In this document: in pieces, positions 9,346-23,085 of the stretch
Numbering within the stretch: position 1 is the first letter of the stretch
Layout of the letters: each line of letters starts with the position of its first letter
Source of the DNA: Zingiber officinale
Taxonomy: Eukaryota > Streptophyta > Magnoliopsida > Zingiberales > Zingiberaceae
DNA length: 64,000 bases
Assembly (NCBI RefSeq): GCF_018446385.1
Contig: NC_056000.1
Coordinates: 52,298,722-52,362,721 of the forward strand
Direction of reading: 5' to 3'
Program-made: the position numbers and the translations under genes
Notes under the pieces: generated by a model
Told to the model about the DNA's origin: nothing
Database searches by the model: none
The model's input: only the letters and a program-made list of their open reading frames with translations

Positions 9346-11641
9346 GTACCTTTGAAGGGCATTCTTAATGTTAATATATCATCTTTGCTACAATTGGATA
9401 GGCCGAGCGGAGATGCGATAGACATTAAGACGGTGGGGCCAAATAGAGTTGATCATCCGATTGGTAGGACGGATCGGAGAAAGGCAAAGAGTCATCTTAG
9501 TTTATCCAAACCGAATGACCACCTTTCTCATCTTGGTTAGCCTGATCGAGTTGACCCATTTAGACTTTGACCGCCAACACACATGGAGGCCTTTAATACT
9601 CCCCATATCAATGCTCATTAATAAAAATCACATCAATATTATAAATTAACAAAGAATTTTTTAAAATGAATAATTAAACTTATATTATAAAACTTAATAA
9701 TCAATCAAATAAGTTTAAAATTGTAAAATTTACAAACAATCAAATAAATCAAAAATTGAGAGCTCGATAATTTTTAAATGAACTAAGCTCGAGTCAAGTT
9801 TAAAACAAACTAAAGCTTGTAAAAAAATTGAGTCAAGTTTAAATAACTATTTCAACGACTTGATTCATTTTAGACTCGACTTTATTAAATTATCTCATTA
9901 AATAAACCTAAACACTATAAAACTTAACTTGATTTAGTTCTTTACAACCCTATTTACACAATAATATACGTGCAATGCAAATAATCAAGTAAGTTTTAAC
10001 TTAGTTTGAAACACCTTTGTTTGTTTTACATAAAATATTTTTAAATTATTTTTATATATAATATTTTTTTTATATTTTATGCACGGAGGAAACTTTGTAT
10101 TGTTTTTCCTCTAAAACTTTCTTCAATAACGAGGGAATGGGCTGGGGATTCACAAATGAATGTGGAAGGCTGATGGTAGCAAAAGGTGATTCTATTTATC
10201 CCAAGTATATTTTGTAGTCCGCCTTTAGATTATTTAAAAGAAGATAAATTATGATGTTAGTTTATATCCGATCGTCATGTAGTTAGAAGGTAGAATGTGG
10301 AAGATTAATGAACTAAGATAGAGGAGTTTGTTTGTGTTCTATTCAATGTGTGATTCAGATCAAACTTTAGTTAGTGGTTCTATTTGAAATCAAGGAAGAT
10401 GATGTGTTGGGCAGGTGACTCTGATATTGACTATGAGAAGACTGTGAGCTAGAAGTAGAAAACCTCGGGTGATAACGCATGTCAAAAAAGGAAAATAGAG
10501 AGGAAAAGTGTCAGTAATCAGGCCAGGGAGGGGTCTCTATCGTACACTCTCTGATGCTCAAGTCAAATAGGTGGCCAAGAGAAAAAAAAATATAATGAAC
10601 AGTAACAAAGAACAGTGGACTCTAATTGTCTAATGTTGCGTAGCGTACCTACACCTTCAGGAGGAGAACCTTTATATAGTGTCAATTTTCCTCTGTGCAC
10701 GGATATCAATACATTCCAAAAAAGAACCAACCCTTTTATTATTATGACACCTTTTTAAAAATGTATCCACCATCTCTGTGATTTATAAAAAAGAAGCTTC
10801 CCTCAAAAAGACCGCACATGTAAAATTCCTTTGTTTCTCTGACAATCATTATACAAATCACCAAAAGGGAATATTAGACCGTTGGGTTGATAGACCCTTA
10901 ATATGCTTTGTTGGTAGGCCGATCGAGTCCCCTTTGTAGCCCGATTAGATCTCGTTTGCAGAAGTGGTTGAGTCAAATTAAGGAATGATGTCACTCTCAA
11001 GGACTCTGCCTCAGCTCAACCTTTCTACTTGGCCAAAGAGTCTGATTCAGTTTGGCTGTGTGCCTAGAATGTTCGATAGGACCAACAGTCCGATCGGCCA
11101 GACTGCTCAACAAAGACACCTATCTCAGCTCTGAATAACACTAATGCAACTCGAGGTTTCATCGATCCTGAGGGACTCGAGATCTGATCGAACCAGTGGT
11201 TTGATTGGCAAGGCCACTTGCTTAGACCTGTGATCGTGCTAGCCCTGAGTGTTGACCCCTCCTTGACTTTGATCGCCATATCAACCGACTTTCTTAACTT
11301 CGACCTTGATTTCAGGGGCCCCACCTTATTCGCTGTATCAGTTAGCTTCAAAGATCATCACTTCTATGTTGCGCTTGTGTTTGTCTAGAGGAGGCAACAA
11401 TCTGAATTTAGTTAAATTTTAAACTGATTATGAGATCGTCAAAACTCATATGAAGTATCTATCTATAAACTTTTGTTAGCCAAAAAATAGAAGGTGCTCC
11501 CTTCTGCTCTTCACCAAAACCCAATCCTATTCTTTCTTGTGTAATTGAGACTGGAACAATCACCACAACAACATTTCATATAACACTTATCAGTACCATT
11601 ATGATAGAGTGAACTAGCTAAAGAACATTCATAGTAGTTTG
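9346..11641. other. Intergenic, repeat-derived, no gene seen
   Basis: 9346-9600 and 10900-11340 share wording (gttgacccatttagactttgaccgccaa-like blocks and repeated gatcgg/cgatcg motifs), so both are probably pieces of one dispersed, LTR-like repeat. 9660-9960 is an AT-rich dispersed repeat of the aagcttg/gagctcga type. 10440-10700 reads like the non-coding end of an LTR element (agaaccctttatatag-like TATA region) but I cannot assign it. No ORF here has a recognisable domain. Confidence 0.4.
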
Positions 11642-14600
11642 TGTAAGTATTCCATGGTATTTTTGATGTGATTAACCAAGTTAAGTTAGGTCCTGTTGTA
11701 TTTCGATCCTTGTGTTTAAGTATGCAGGAACTTAGAAAAACATGAAGTTGAGCGAAAGATGCAGCTAGCGAGAAGGACAGACGGGAGAAAGTCGACGGGC
11801 TTAGTGTGCCTGAGGGACGTGGTGCTACAAAAGAGTACGTTGGCAGACGAGAATGAAGTGCGTGGCATTTTTTAGGGACGAGAAGCCAGAGCAGAAGCTT
11901 GCTCAAGGAAAAGGCCAGAAAAGAGGTTGGGGTGAGCCCTATTTTGGATGAGTGAAATCATCCAAACGAACGGAGTTGAATCGGAGTAGAACCGGGCAAT
12001 CAACAAGATGTTGACTGTCTGGGAGCTTGGACCAAGTCCAGGTGCTCAAATGCTCTGAGCTCCCGGACCCCTGGGTTAGCCCAGGGGCACCTCGCCACCC
12101 GCCTCATTGAGGAAGGATGTCCGGGCGCCCAGACCAGGATAAAACTTTACTGTTTATCCGTTGCATAGTCGTTTGCGAGACGATAAGATTTGTCATGTTG
12201 GGGGCGCTAGGAGAGTGTCAGGGCTCCTGGACTGTGCCATGTCAACAAATGGCTAGTTTCGACCAGTGGACTATAAATAGAGGTCTAGTCTTTTCCTTTT
12301 CGAACAACAGATTTTGTACTTTAAGTATTCTTTCTGTCTTTCATTTTTGAGTGTCATTTCAGTGTTAGAAGCTTCTCCGCCTCTGACATTTTGTTTGAGA
12401 AAGAGATTTTTCTACTGAGCTGACTTTCCTTGGAATAACAATCTTATAATTACAAACCAAGTAAAAAATTTATATGTCTTGTACCTTTCTTTAATTCCTT
12501 TATATTTTGTTTAAGTGTGTAATTAATAAAGCCCGATTATTTGAGAAAGATGTTTGCTATTTTGTTTTGTGCTAGGAAATTCACGCCCTCTTGACGACCA
12601 TAAGAGACTAACAATTAGTATCAGAGTCCAACTGCTTCAGAAGGACTAACCATCGAATGAAGCACAAAAGACGATGGTCGGAACAAGTATCCATCAGTTG
12701 AAGTTTAAGGGAGACTTCATACAATGGAAGAAGAAGATGGAGGTTTATTTCAAAACTGATTTTGATATATTTCTTATCTTAAAAAATGGTTTTGCAATAC
12801 CTACTGACAACAACAGCGAGTTAAAGAAAGAAGAAAGTTAGACAAAGAAGGAACAAGCCGAGTTTGTGGCCAACGGGAAAGAAGAATTCCATCTACTAAA
12901 TGCATTGCCACCACAAGAGGTAAATAAAATCGGAGTCTATGAGTCTGCAAAAGACCTCTGGGAAAAATTTTCGGAGCTTCATGAAGGATCCTCCGAAACC
13001 AAAATTACAATAAGAGATCTTCTTTGGAATCAACTAATGAATCTGTGACTAAAGGAAGGTAAAACAATTCCTCAACTGTACACCAAGTTAAAGGAGCGGG
13101 TGACCGAACTCACGAATCTCGGAGAAAAGGTAATCAACCGAGATTCGCTAAAGTATGCACTTAATGCTTTTCCTAGAACACCTAAATGGTCAATTCTAGT
13201 AGATGCATATTACATTTCTAGAGACTTAGAGGTAAGTAATTTAGAAGAGCTATTTTCTACATTTAAAATTCATGAGTCTAGATGTGTAGATCTAAAGAAG
13301 GAGTTGAAGCAAAATATTGTATTAGAAGCGAAAATGGACGAACCAGATTTTGAAACATCTCTCGACGATGATAATATGGCATTCACGATAAGGAAGTTTA
13401 AAAGATTTTTTAAAGCTAATAAGTTCAATCAAGTGCAAACCAAAAGAAGGAAAAGGAAAGTGAGGTGTTATCATTACAATGAAGAAGGAGATGCCAAAGA
13501 TAACTATCAAAAACTGAAGAACAAGAACAAGGACAAGAAGAAGGACAAAAGACTGACTCAGAAAAAACAAAAGAACTTAAAAGCAACATGGGATGAAATG
13601 TCATCAGAATCAAAAATTAAATCCTATGTCGGACTTGCGTTGATGGCAAGTCACGAAGGTGATGATGAAGCAACCTCATCTAAGATGAGCATCGAAAGCA
13701 TCGATAAAGGGGGAGCAACGTCAGATGGAAGTAGCACTATAGGAGGAGCTTCAGATAAAGGGATCGACGACGTAAGTCAAATATAGTCTCTACTTCCTGA
13801 TTAACATTACAAGTTTATTAAAATATTGTCCAAAAATTACTGTCAATTAGAAAATGATAATAAATGATTATTAATGGAAAATAAAGAGCTAAAAGGAACT
13901 TCAGCAAAATCGACTAGAAGATTTCGACAAAATAAAAATAGAAAATTAAAAACTGAAAGAATAAATAGAAAATTTTAAAAATTTTGTATATTTGAATTTT
14001 ACTAATTTTAAAAATTATCAAGAACATAATTGACATTTTAGATATAATAAAGGCTAAATTAGAAAATTATCATCAAAATATTTTTCAATTTTTTTTTAAT
14101 TAATCCAGTAGGTAGGAACCTGTATTGAGTTTCAAAATCATGCTTAGATTAAATTTTTATGCATATCTTACTTTAAATTTAATTTAATATTATTTTTACT
14201 TAGAATTATCTAAATAAATTGTATCGTATAATTTCTAGTTGAAATTAATTTGATCTTAATTTTTCCGAGAAAGAAAAGTTCATTACTTATATGTAGAAAA
14301 AATTTTAAATTTTTTTTACCATTGAATTATTTTATATAATTTTTTAACAAAAATTATATTTTTTTAAATATTTCGCAGAGTTATTTTTAAAAACTGCGTG
14401 CGTTGGTTTTCGTGTTTTCTATTTTGCAATTTTTTTAAAGTAGAAAATGACTTTTAGACATTCTTTATTTTTCTAGAAAATACTATCTATTTTTTTTTTA
14501 AGAAACAAATATGAAAAATGTAAACCAAATATCATTTTTCAAAAATAAGTGTTTTTCAAAAAATGGAAATGGAAAATACACAAACCAAATGTATCCTTAT

Positions 14601-16230
14601 TTTTCTGTGAAAGTTTATCATGTTTTTTGTCCATAAAAATATTTTTGAAATTTTTTTTTTTGCCTATTATTGAATTTTTTATGAATTATTTATCCTAATG
14701 CTAATTTTTAAATATTAAAAATTCTCGAATGTTAAATTTTTATAAATTTATTTTTCTGTAAAAATAATTGCCCTATTCTCAGAAAATTTTTTAAAGATTT
14801 TTAAAGTTCAAAAACTATTTTTAATTATTTTTTTAAAGAAACTACATCTTTATGTAGAAATAATTTATTATTGCCTAAATTATTTTTAATTTTTTTTTTT
14901 TTTTGCATATTTTATCTATGCTTTGCATATGTCTATTTAACTAATATAAAAATTTTCATAATTTTTCAGTAATTAAAAATAATTTCTCCAAAAATTATTT
15001 TTACAAAAATCCTTTATAAATCGCAAAAGTTCATATTTTCAAAATTTAAACTTCATAATTTTTTTTTTTGAATGTTAGTAATTTTTTTATCGCTTAGAGA
15101 TTAATTCAAATTTATTTCGAAGTCTTTTTCCAATATTTCTCTTATTTTTAATATGATCAAAAGAGAAGAATTAGAGATTAAGTTTGGACAGAGCGTATAT
15201 TTTTTTATTTTGTATTAAATGTTATTAATTACAATTTATGTACTTGCAATTTTACTGTTATTTATTTTTATTTTACCCTAACTTAATTTGGATTTCTCAC
15301 ATCAAAAAAGGACAGATTGTAAGTATCCCGTGGTAGTTTTAATATGATCCACCAAGTCAAGTTAGGTTCTGTTATGTTTTGATCTTTATGTCTAAGTGTG
15401 CAAGAACTTAGGAGCACAGAAAGTCGAGTGAAAGACACAATTAGCGAGAAGGATGACACGAGAGAGAGTCGACGGGCTCGGTGCGTCTAGGGGACGAGGT
15501 GCTGTGGAAGAGTATGTTGGCGGACGAGAAGGAAGCGCGTGATATTTCCGAAGGACGAGAAACCGGAGCGGAAGCTCGCTCAAGGAAAAGGCCAGAAAAT
15601 GAATTCGGGTGAGCCCTATTCTAGATGACCGAAATCGCCCAAGCGAATAGAGTCAAATCGGAGCAGAATCAAACGGTCAAGTCCAGGCACTAGGATCCCC
15701 TGGGTCAACCCAAGAGCACCTCGACGCCCGCCTTGTCAAGGAAGGGCGTTCGGGCACCCGGACCAATATAAAACTTTACAGTTTATCCATTGTATAGCCG
15801 TTTGCGAGACGATAAGATTTGTCACGCTGGGGGTGCATGGAGAGGGTCCAGGTGTCTGGACCGTGTCATGTCAGTAAACGGTCAATTTCGACTAGTGAAC
15901 TATAAATAGAGCTTGGTCTTCTCCTTTTCGAACAACACACTTTGTACTTCAAGTATTTTTTCTATCTTTCATTTTTTAGCGTCATTTTTATATATAATGT
16001 TTCTCCGCCTCCGACGTTTTATTCAAGGAGAAGATTTTTCTATTAAATCGACTTTTTTTTTTGAAATAACAATCCTCTATTTACAAACTATGTAAAAAAT
16101 TTACGTGTCTGGTATGTTTCTTTAATTCCTTTATATTTTATTTATGTATGTAATCGATAAAATCTAATTATTTGAAAAAGATATTTACTGTTTTACATTA
16201 TACAGGATAATTCATCTCTTCTTATCCTAA
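11642..16230 (+). mobile_element. Gag-only Copia-type LTR retroelement (fossil)
   Basis: The 5' LTR is 11642-12613 (TGTAAGTATTCC to ACTAACA) and contains a TATA box (ctataaatag at 12271-12280). It is followed by a primer-binding site of the initiator-Met type (ttagtatcagagtcca). The 3' LTR starts at 15318 after a purine tract (aaaaaaggacagat) and fades out near 16230. The internal region holds a Copia-style gag relic (about 12674-13786) and then about 1.5 kb of very AT-rich sequence. No integrase, reverse transcriptase or RNase H is recognisable. The two LTRs have diverged visibly (roughly 85% by eye in the TATA region), so the insertion is old. Broken, with a few breaks in gag. I see no convincing target-site duplication. 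Confidence 0.75.
12674..13786 (+). pseudogene. Copia-type gag relic of the element at 11642
   Basis: The reading begins MVGTSIHQLKFKGDF, a Copia gag N-terminus (DUF4219-like). It has the helical UBN2-like block (YESAKDLWEKFSELHEGS), a basic stretch and a degenerate zinc-knuckle region (CYHYNEEGDAKDNYQ). It ends in a Lys- and Ser-rich tail before 13786. It is a broken fossil with few breaks. The family's gag forms the virus-like particle and packages RNA. Confidence 0.7.
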
Positions 16231-18262
16231 TAGCTTGAGCATAGACACATAGCAGTGATAACATGCATGCATCAGAATCACTCTCATGTCTCTGTAATGT
16301 CTACATAATAATGATCCCCAATAAGTGTGATGAATCATGCCTTAACTTCTTTTGTTTTCCATCTTATATAGTCACATCAATCTTGTCGTTCGTTCCTTCA
16401 GAAAGACATTCACACAAGATCACTGTCCATCTCCCTCAAACTGAAACTGACTTGCTATAAATTGGCGTTTTCAAAATTTTCAGTATGAAACAAAATCCTC
16501 ACTGTTTAGTTGTTTGAGTGAACTCGACACTGTCTCGCATTGTAAAAAGCCAAACTATAACTTTCTGACTTTGCCATCGATATCATCCCAAAGCAGCAGC
16601 ACTTGATGTCGGGAAGAAGACGCAAGACTTTCGCACGTACGGTAAAAGGATGTAGTAGATTAAAAAGGTAGATAATTTCATATAACATAGCTAACTGTTA
16701 CACCAATCCAGATACCTGGACTCAGTAGACAGATAATTAGATTCGGCCGGGATGCGGATGCCTTGGCGGTCCAACACCCAGGAACGAGTTGGAGAAGAGA
16801 AGAAGATCCTTGGATGGGCCCTCACTAAGCAGGAAATAATTTACCACGAATCGTAATTGATGTACGTAGTAATGCGAAGAGGTTACAACATCAGGAGACA
16901 AGTAAATAAAAAAGTATAATCCCATATTCATAGGACACACTAATTAGAATTAAACTTCCAATAATCTAAGATCTTCTTCCTCTTTAGTGGCTTAAGCATG
17001 GGAAGACACTTCCAGATGAGAAGGCAAGTCCAAATTGACCGCAACACTAAACTTTTGATCATTTTATCAAGTGTAGAGTGTTACCAAGCATAGCCTTATC
17101 ACATGGACGGGTGAATATATATGTTGAAAATCTAAACCAAATTGCATGCTTAGAAGTCTAAATCAAAAATTAAATTGTGTTTGGACTTCCTTTGTCATGA
17201 CTACATAAGCCCAGCTATAACATAAAAAAAGATATTTAAAAAAAAATTACATTTCTTCAAAAGTTATATTCCTCTTTTAAATTATTATACTCCTCTTCCA
17301 TAATCAAAGGAACTTCCTAGGAAATGACAAAGCTCAACAATCACCTAAACAAACAAATTCACCGACAATAAATTGGAGGATCGGTTGATACAGTGCAAGA
17401 ATCAGTGGGGATGAAACGAAAGTCGACGAACCACCGTTTTAGCAAGGAAATTCAGGATCAAATATACAGATACAAGGGCTTTTTTTTTACACGTATCCAA
17501 TTGGAGTGCACGCTTACAACTGTTTGGAACAGTGATATACCTTTCGGAAAACAGGAAACTCCGCATGCATCAACGGGAAAAGTCGGCCAGTTTCCGCACT
17601 CCTCTCTTTTCCAGGCATCCGTGCCCAGTGTCCTCGATCGGTCAAAACAATCGCATGAGGGAGGCCTCGAGTACGTACGTATGTTACAGCATGCATGACA
17701 ACTCCGAAAGCTGCCGTATTTGTTTCAGCTTTTATCTCCTCCGCTTGGTGTTTGGGAGGAGGAGAAGAGGAAGGCGGAAGGCAAGGCGGTGGATCTGCAT
17801 AGTGTCCCATCGTGCCATGGCAAAGCATGCAAGGCAGGGCGAGCTCATCCATCCATGCAGCATGCTGTTTCCCAATCATACGGCAATCCATGGCTGTATC
17901 ATTTACCTCGATTCGCGTGCTCTCTCTTTCTCCTTGTGGTTGTATTAATTAATCTAGAAGTGGCTTACGTCTCTAGCGAGTTTAATTTTTTTCCTATTCA
18001 GTTTCTTCCTCTCAATTAATGTTTGCCTTTAATTCTCCCTCGTCTGCCTCGTGCCCTTTTCCCGTTTGGGAACAGTGAAGTTCCCACAAGTGGCAAGCAA
18101 AATTAAAAACAAAAACAAAAAGAAAAAAAATAAAAGGGCAAAAACGTCCCTCCAACATCATCTCCCATGCAAACTTTACAAAGATTTATAAAATTAAAAA
18201 ATTTTAATAGAAAAACTTGACTGTAAAAGTGAGGTTTGAAATTTTTAATTAAATAACGATTC

Positions 18263-18269
<7 letters not shown>
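16231..18269. other. Non-repetitive-looking intergenic DNA with a CATGCA-rich GC island
   Basis: 16231-17390 has no coding signal. 17390-17960 is much richer in GC and contains repeated CATGCA/TGCATG words (near 17564, 17691, 17826 and 17855-17867), a pattern of RY-type promoter elements. Overlapping frames on both strands (up to 138 aa) give proteins without recognisable domains, so I do not call genes. It may be a promoter or a lost gene's first exon. It is repeated at 23086-25124. Confidence 0.35.
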
Positions 18270-18293
<24 letters not shown>

Positions 18294-19006
18294 ATAATCA
18301 AATCTTTTCCTATTAGATGAGATCGACTGTATGAATTTTTTTAATCATTGAGTTCTATCTTCTATTATATTATCATCTATATTTAAATAAATTTTATCTT
18401 GTTTTATTGTTCCTAATCAAATCTTTTTTAGTCTTCCTCTTTCTCGTTTGATATGCATGTTTATCATAGTTTCACATCACCTAACTGGAGCATTTATTGG
18501 TCATCTAAGTACATATCCGTACCATCTTAAACGTGTCTCTCGGAGTTTTTTCTCAATAGATGCAACTTCGACTTTCTCTCTAATGCTTCCATTTCTTATT
18601 TTGTCCATCCTCGTATGTCTACACATCGACCTTAACATCCTCATCTCTGCAACTCTCATCTTCTGCTCATGTGTTTGAGTCATAGTTCAACATTTAGCTC
18701 CATATAACATAACAGGTCTAACTACGATTTTATAGAACTTACCTTTAAGTTTAAGAGATAATTTACGGTCACATAAAACACTCGACGCTCCCCTCCATCT
18801 CACTCATCCTGCTTGTATTCTATGTAAGACATCTTTCTCAATCCCTCCATCATTTTGCAAAAATGATCCTAAATATTTAAATCTCTCGGTTCCGGACAAC
18901 TCGTCCTCTCCTATCTTAACAATTGTATCATTACTTCTAATATTACTAAACTTAAATTCCATATATTATGTCTTTAATCTACTAAGCTTAAAATCTTTCC
19001 CTTCTA
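18270..19006 (-). mobile_element. RTE-type LINE, 3' end only (unit 1 copy)
   Basis: Minus-strand 3' part of the LINE described at 25125-28388, cut at 19006 by the duplication joint. It encodes the C-terminal end typical of plant RTE proteins (RMLRSMCRHTRMDKIRN, RETRLRWYGYVLR; 18501-18683). On its own strand it ends in an ATT microsatellite tail (18270-18298). Confidence 0.85.
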
Positions 19007-22000
19007 GTTTATCCGTTGCATAGTCGTTCGCGAGACGATAAGATTTGTCATGTTGGGGGCGCTAGGAGAGTGTCAGGGCTCCTGGACTGTGCCATGTCAA
19101 CAAATGGCTAGTTTCGACCAGTGGACTATAAATAGAGGTCTAGTCTTTTCCTTTTCGAACAACAGATTTTGTACTTTAAGTATTCTTTCTGTCTTTCATT
19201 TTTGAGTGTCATTTCAGTGTTAGAAGCTTCTCCGCCTCTGACATTTTGTTTGAGAAAGAGATTTTTCTACTGAGCTGACTTTCCTTGGAATAACAATCTT
19301 ATAATTACAAACCAAGTAAAAAATTTATATGTCTTGTACCTTTCTTTAATTCCTTTATATTTTGTTTAAGTGTGTAATTAATAAAGCCCGATTATTTGAG
19401 AAAGATGTTTGCTATTTTGTTTTGTGCTAGGAAATTCACGCCCTCTTGACGACCATAAGAGACTAACAATTAGTATCAGAGTCCAACTGCTTCAGAAGGA
19501 CTAACCATCGAATGAAGCACAAAAGACGATGGTCGGAACAAGTATCCATCAGTTGAAGTTTAAGGGAGACTTCATACAATGGAAGAAGAAGATGGAGGTT
19601 TATTTCAAAACTGATTTTGATATATTTCTTATCTTAAAAAATGGTTTTGCAATACCTACCGACAACAACAGCGAGTTAAAGAAAGAAGAAAGTTAGACAA
19701 AGAAGGAACAAGCCGAGTTTGTGGCCAACGGGAAAGAAGAATTCCATCTACTAAATGCATTGCCACCACAAGAGGTAAATAAAATCGGAGTCTATGAGTC
19801 TGCAAAAGACCTCTGGGAAAAATTTTCGGAGCTTCATGAAGGATCCTCCGAAACCAAAATTACAATAAGAGATCTTCTTTGGAATCAACTAATGAATCTG
19901 TGACTAAAGGAAGGTAAAACAATTCCTCAACTGTACACCAAGTTAAAGGAGCGGGTGACCGAACTCACGAATCTCGGAGAAAAGGTAATCAACCGAGATT
20001 CGCTAAAGTATGCACTTAATGCTTTTCCTAGAACACCTAAATGGTCAATTCTAGTAGATGCATATTACATTTCTAGAGACTTAGAGGTAAGTAATTTAGA
20101 AGAGCTATTTTCTACATTTAAAATTCATGAGTCTAGATGTGTAGATCTAAAGAAGGAGTTGAAGCAAAATATTGTATTAGAAGCGAAAATGGACGAACCA
20201 GATTTTGAAACATCTCTCGACGATGATAATATGGCATTCACGATAAGGAAGTTTAAAAGATTTTTTAAAGCTAATAAGTTCAATCAAGTGCAAACCAAAA
20301 GAAGGAAAAGGAAAGTGAGGTGTTATCATTACAATGAAGAAGGAGATGCCAAAGATAACTATCAAAAACTGAAGAACAAGAACAAGGACAAGAAGAAGGA
20401 CAAAAGACTGACTCAGAAAAAACAAAAGAACTTAAAAGCAACATGGGATGAAATGTCATCAGAATCAAAAATTAAATCCTATGTCGGACTTGCGTTGATG
20501 GCAAGTCACGAAGGTGATGATGAAGCAACCTCATCTAAGATGAGCATCGAAAGCATCGATAAAGGGGGAGCAACGTCAGATGGAAGTAGCACTATAGGAG
20601 GAGCTTCAGATAAAGGGATCGACGACGTAAGTCAAATATAGTCTCTACTTCCTGATTAACATTACAAGTTTATTAAAATATTGTCCAAAAATTACTGTCA
20701 ATTAGAAAATGATAATAAATGATTATTAATGGAAAATAAAGAGCTAAAAGGAACTTCAGCAAAATCGACTAGAAGATTTCGACAAAATAAAAATAGAAAA
20801 TTAAAAACTGAAAGAATAAATAGAAAATTTTAAAAATTTTGTATATTTGAATTTTACTAATTTTAAAAATTATCAAGAACATAATTGACATTTTAGATAT
20901 AATAAAGGCTAAATTAGAAAATTATCATCAAAATATTTTTCAATTTTTTTTTAATTAATCCAGTAGGTAGGAACCTGTATTGAGTTTCAAAATCATGCTT
21001 AGATTAAATTTTTATGCATATCTTACTTTAAATTTAATTTAATATTATTTTTACTTAGAATTATCTAAATAAATTGTATCGTATAATTTCTAGTTGAAAT
21101 TAATTTGATCTTAATTTTTCCGAGAAAGAAAAGTTCATTACTTATATGTAGAAAAAATTTTAAATTTTTTTTACCATTGAATTATTTTATATAATTTTTT
21201 AACAAAAATTATATTTTTTTAAATATTTCGCAGAGTTATTTTTAAAAACTGCGTGCGTTGGTTTTCGTGTTTTCTATTTTGCAATTTTTTTAAAGTAGAA
21301 AATGACTTTTAGACATTCTTTATTTTTCTAGAAAATACTATCTATTTTTTTTTTAAGAAACAAATATGAAAAATGTAAACCAAATATCATTTTTCAAAAA
21401 TAAGTGTTTTTCAAAAAATGGAAATGGAAAATACACAAACCAAATGTATCCTTATTTTTCTGTGAAAGTTTATCATGTTTTTTGTCCATAAAAATATTTT
21501 TGAAATTTTTTTTTTTGCCTATTATTGAATTTTTTATGAATTATTTATCCTAATGCTAATTTTTAAATATTAAAAATTCTCGAATGTTAAATTTTTATAA
21601 ATTTATTTTTCTGTAAAAATAATTGCCCTATTCTCAGAAAATTTTTTAAAGATTTTTAAAGTTCAAAAACTATTTTTAATTATTTTTTTAAAGAAACTAC
21701 ATCTTTATGTAGAAATAATTTATTATTGCCTAAATTATTTTTAATTTTTTTTTTTTTTTGCATATTTTATCTATGCTTTGCATATGTCTATTTAACTAAT
21801 ATAAAAATTTTCATAATTTTTCAGTAATTAAAAATAATTTCTCCAAAAATTATTTTTACAAAAATCCTTTATAAATCGCAAAAGTTCATATTTTCAAAAT
21901 TTAAACTTCATAATTTTTTTTTTTGAATGTTAGTAATTTTTTTATCGCTTAGAGATTAATTCAAATTTATTTCGAAGTCTTTTTCCAATATTTCTCTTAT

Positions 22001-23085
22001 TTTTAATATGATCAAAAGAGAAGAATTAGAGATTAAGTTTGGACAGAGCGTATATTTTTTTATTTTGTATTAAATGTTATTAATTACAATTTATGTACTT
22101 GCAATTTTACTGTTATTTATTTTTATTTTACCCTAACTTAATTTGGATTTCTCACATCAAAAAAGGACAGATTGTAAGTATCCCGTGGTAGTTTTAATAT
22201 GATCCACCAAGTCAAGTTAGGTTCTGTTATGTTTTGATCTTTATGTCTAAGTGTGCAAGAACTTAGGAGCACAGAAAGTCGAGTGAAAGACACAATTAGC
22301 GAGAAGGATGACACGAGAGAGAGTCGACGGGCTCGGTGCGTCTAGGGGACGAGGTGCTGTGGAAGAGTATGTTGGCGGACGAGAAGGAAGCGCGTGATAT
22401 TTCCGAAGGACGAGAAACCGGAGCGGAAGCTCGCTCAAGGAAAAGGCCAGAAAATGAATTCGGGTGAGCCCTATTCTAGATGACCGAAATCGCCCAAGCG
22501 AATAGAGTCAAATCGGAGCAGAATCAAACGGTCAAGTCCAGGCACTAGGATCCCCTGGGTCAACCCAAGAGCACCTCGACGCCCGCCTTGTCAAGGAAGG
22601 GCGTTCGGGCACCCGGACCAATATAAAACTTTACAGTTTATCCATTGTATAGCCGTTTGCGAGACGATAAGATTTGTCACGCTGGGGGTGCATGGAGAGG
22701 GTCCAGGTGTCTGGACCGTGTCATGTCAGTAAACGGTCAATTTCGACTAGTGAACTATAAATAGAGCTTGGTCTTCTCCTTTTCGAACAACACACTTTGT
22801 ACTTCAAGTATTTTTTCTATCTTTCATTTTTTAGCGTCATTTTTATATATAATGTTTCTCCGCCTCCGACGTTTTATTCAAGGAGAAGATTTTTCTATTA
22901 AATCGACTTTTTTTTTTGAAATAACAATCCTCTATTTACAAACTATGTAAAAAATTTACGTGTCTGGTATGTTTCTTTAATTCCTTTATATTTTATTTAT
23001 GTATGTAATCGATAAAATCTAATTATTTGAAAAAGATATTTACTGTTTTACATTATACAGGATAATTCATCTCTTCTTATCCTAA
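19007..23085 (+). mobile_element. Gag-only Copia-type element, duplicated copy with cut 5' LTR
   Basis: Copy of 12152-16230 inside unit 2. The 5' LTR lacks its first 510 bp because the duplication breakpoint lies within it. The gag relic is at about 19529-20641 and the 3' LTR runs from about 22173. It arose by segmental duplication and not by a new insertion: the flanks are duplicated with it. Confidence 0.85.
19529..20641 (+). pseudogene. Copia-type gag relic, duplicated copy
   Basis: Practically identical to the gag relic at 12674-13786, offset 6,855 bp, with the same gag blocks (YESAKDLWEKFSELHEGS and CYHYNEEGD). A broken fossil in the same state as its twin. Confidence 0.75.

Larger units (their letters stand above)
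12152..19006. repeat. Tandem duplication, unit 1 (6,855 bp)
   Basis: Everything from gtttatccg at 12152 to ttcta at 19006 recurs from 19007 to 25861 at a constant offset of 6,855 bp. I noticed only isolated single-base differences (e.g. near 12171/19026 and 12800/19655). The unit holds most of the 5' LTR, the gag relic and 3' LTR of the Copia-type element, about 2 kb of intervening DNA, and the 3' end of a reverse-strand RTE LINE. The joint shares only 2 bp (GT) between donor ends. Confidence 0.95.

Noticed and set aside
11642-16235. Target-site duplication for the gag-only Copia element
   Set aside because: The 5 bp before 11642 (gtttg) do not recur after the worn end of the 3' LTR.
17514-17948. 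Overlapping open frames of 99-138 aa on both strands (and twins at 24369-24803)
   Set aside because: No domain or family resemblance, overlapping in several frames on both strands, and explained by the high GC content of the block.
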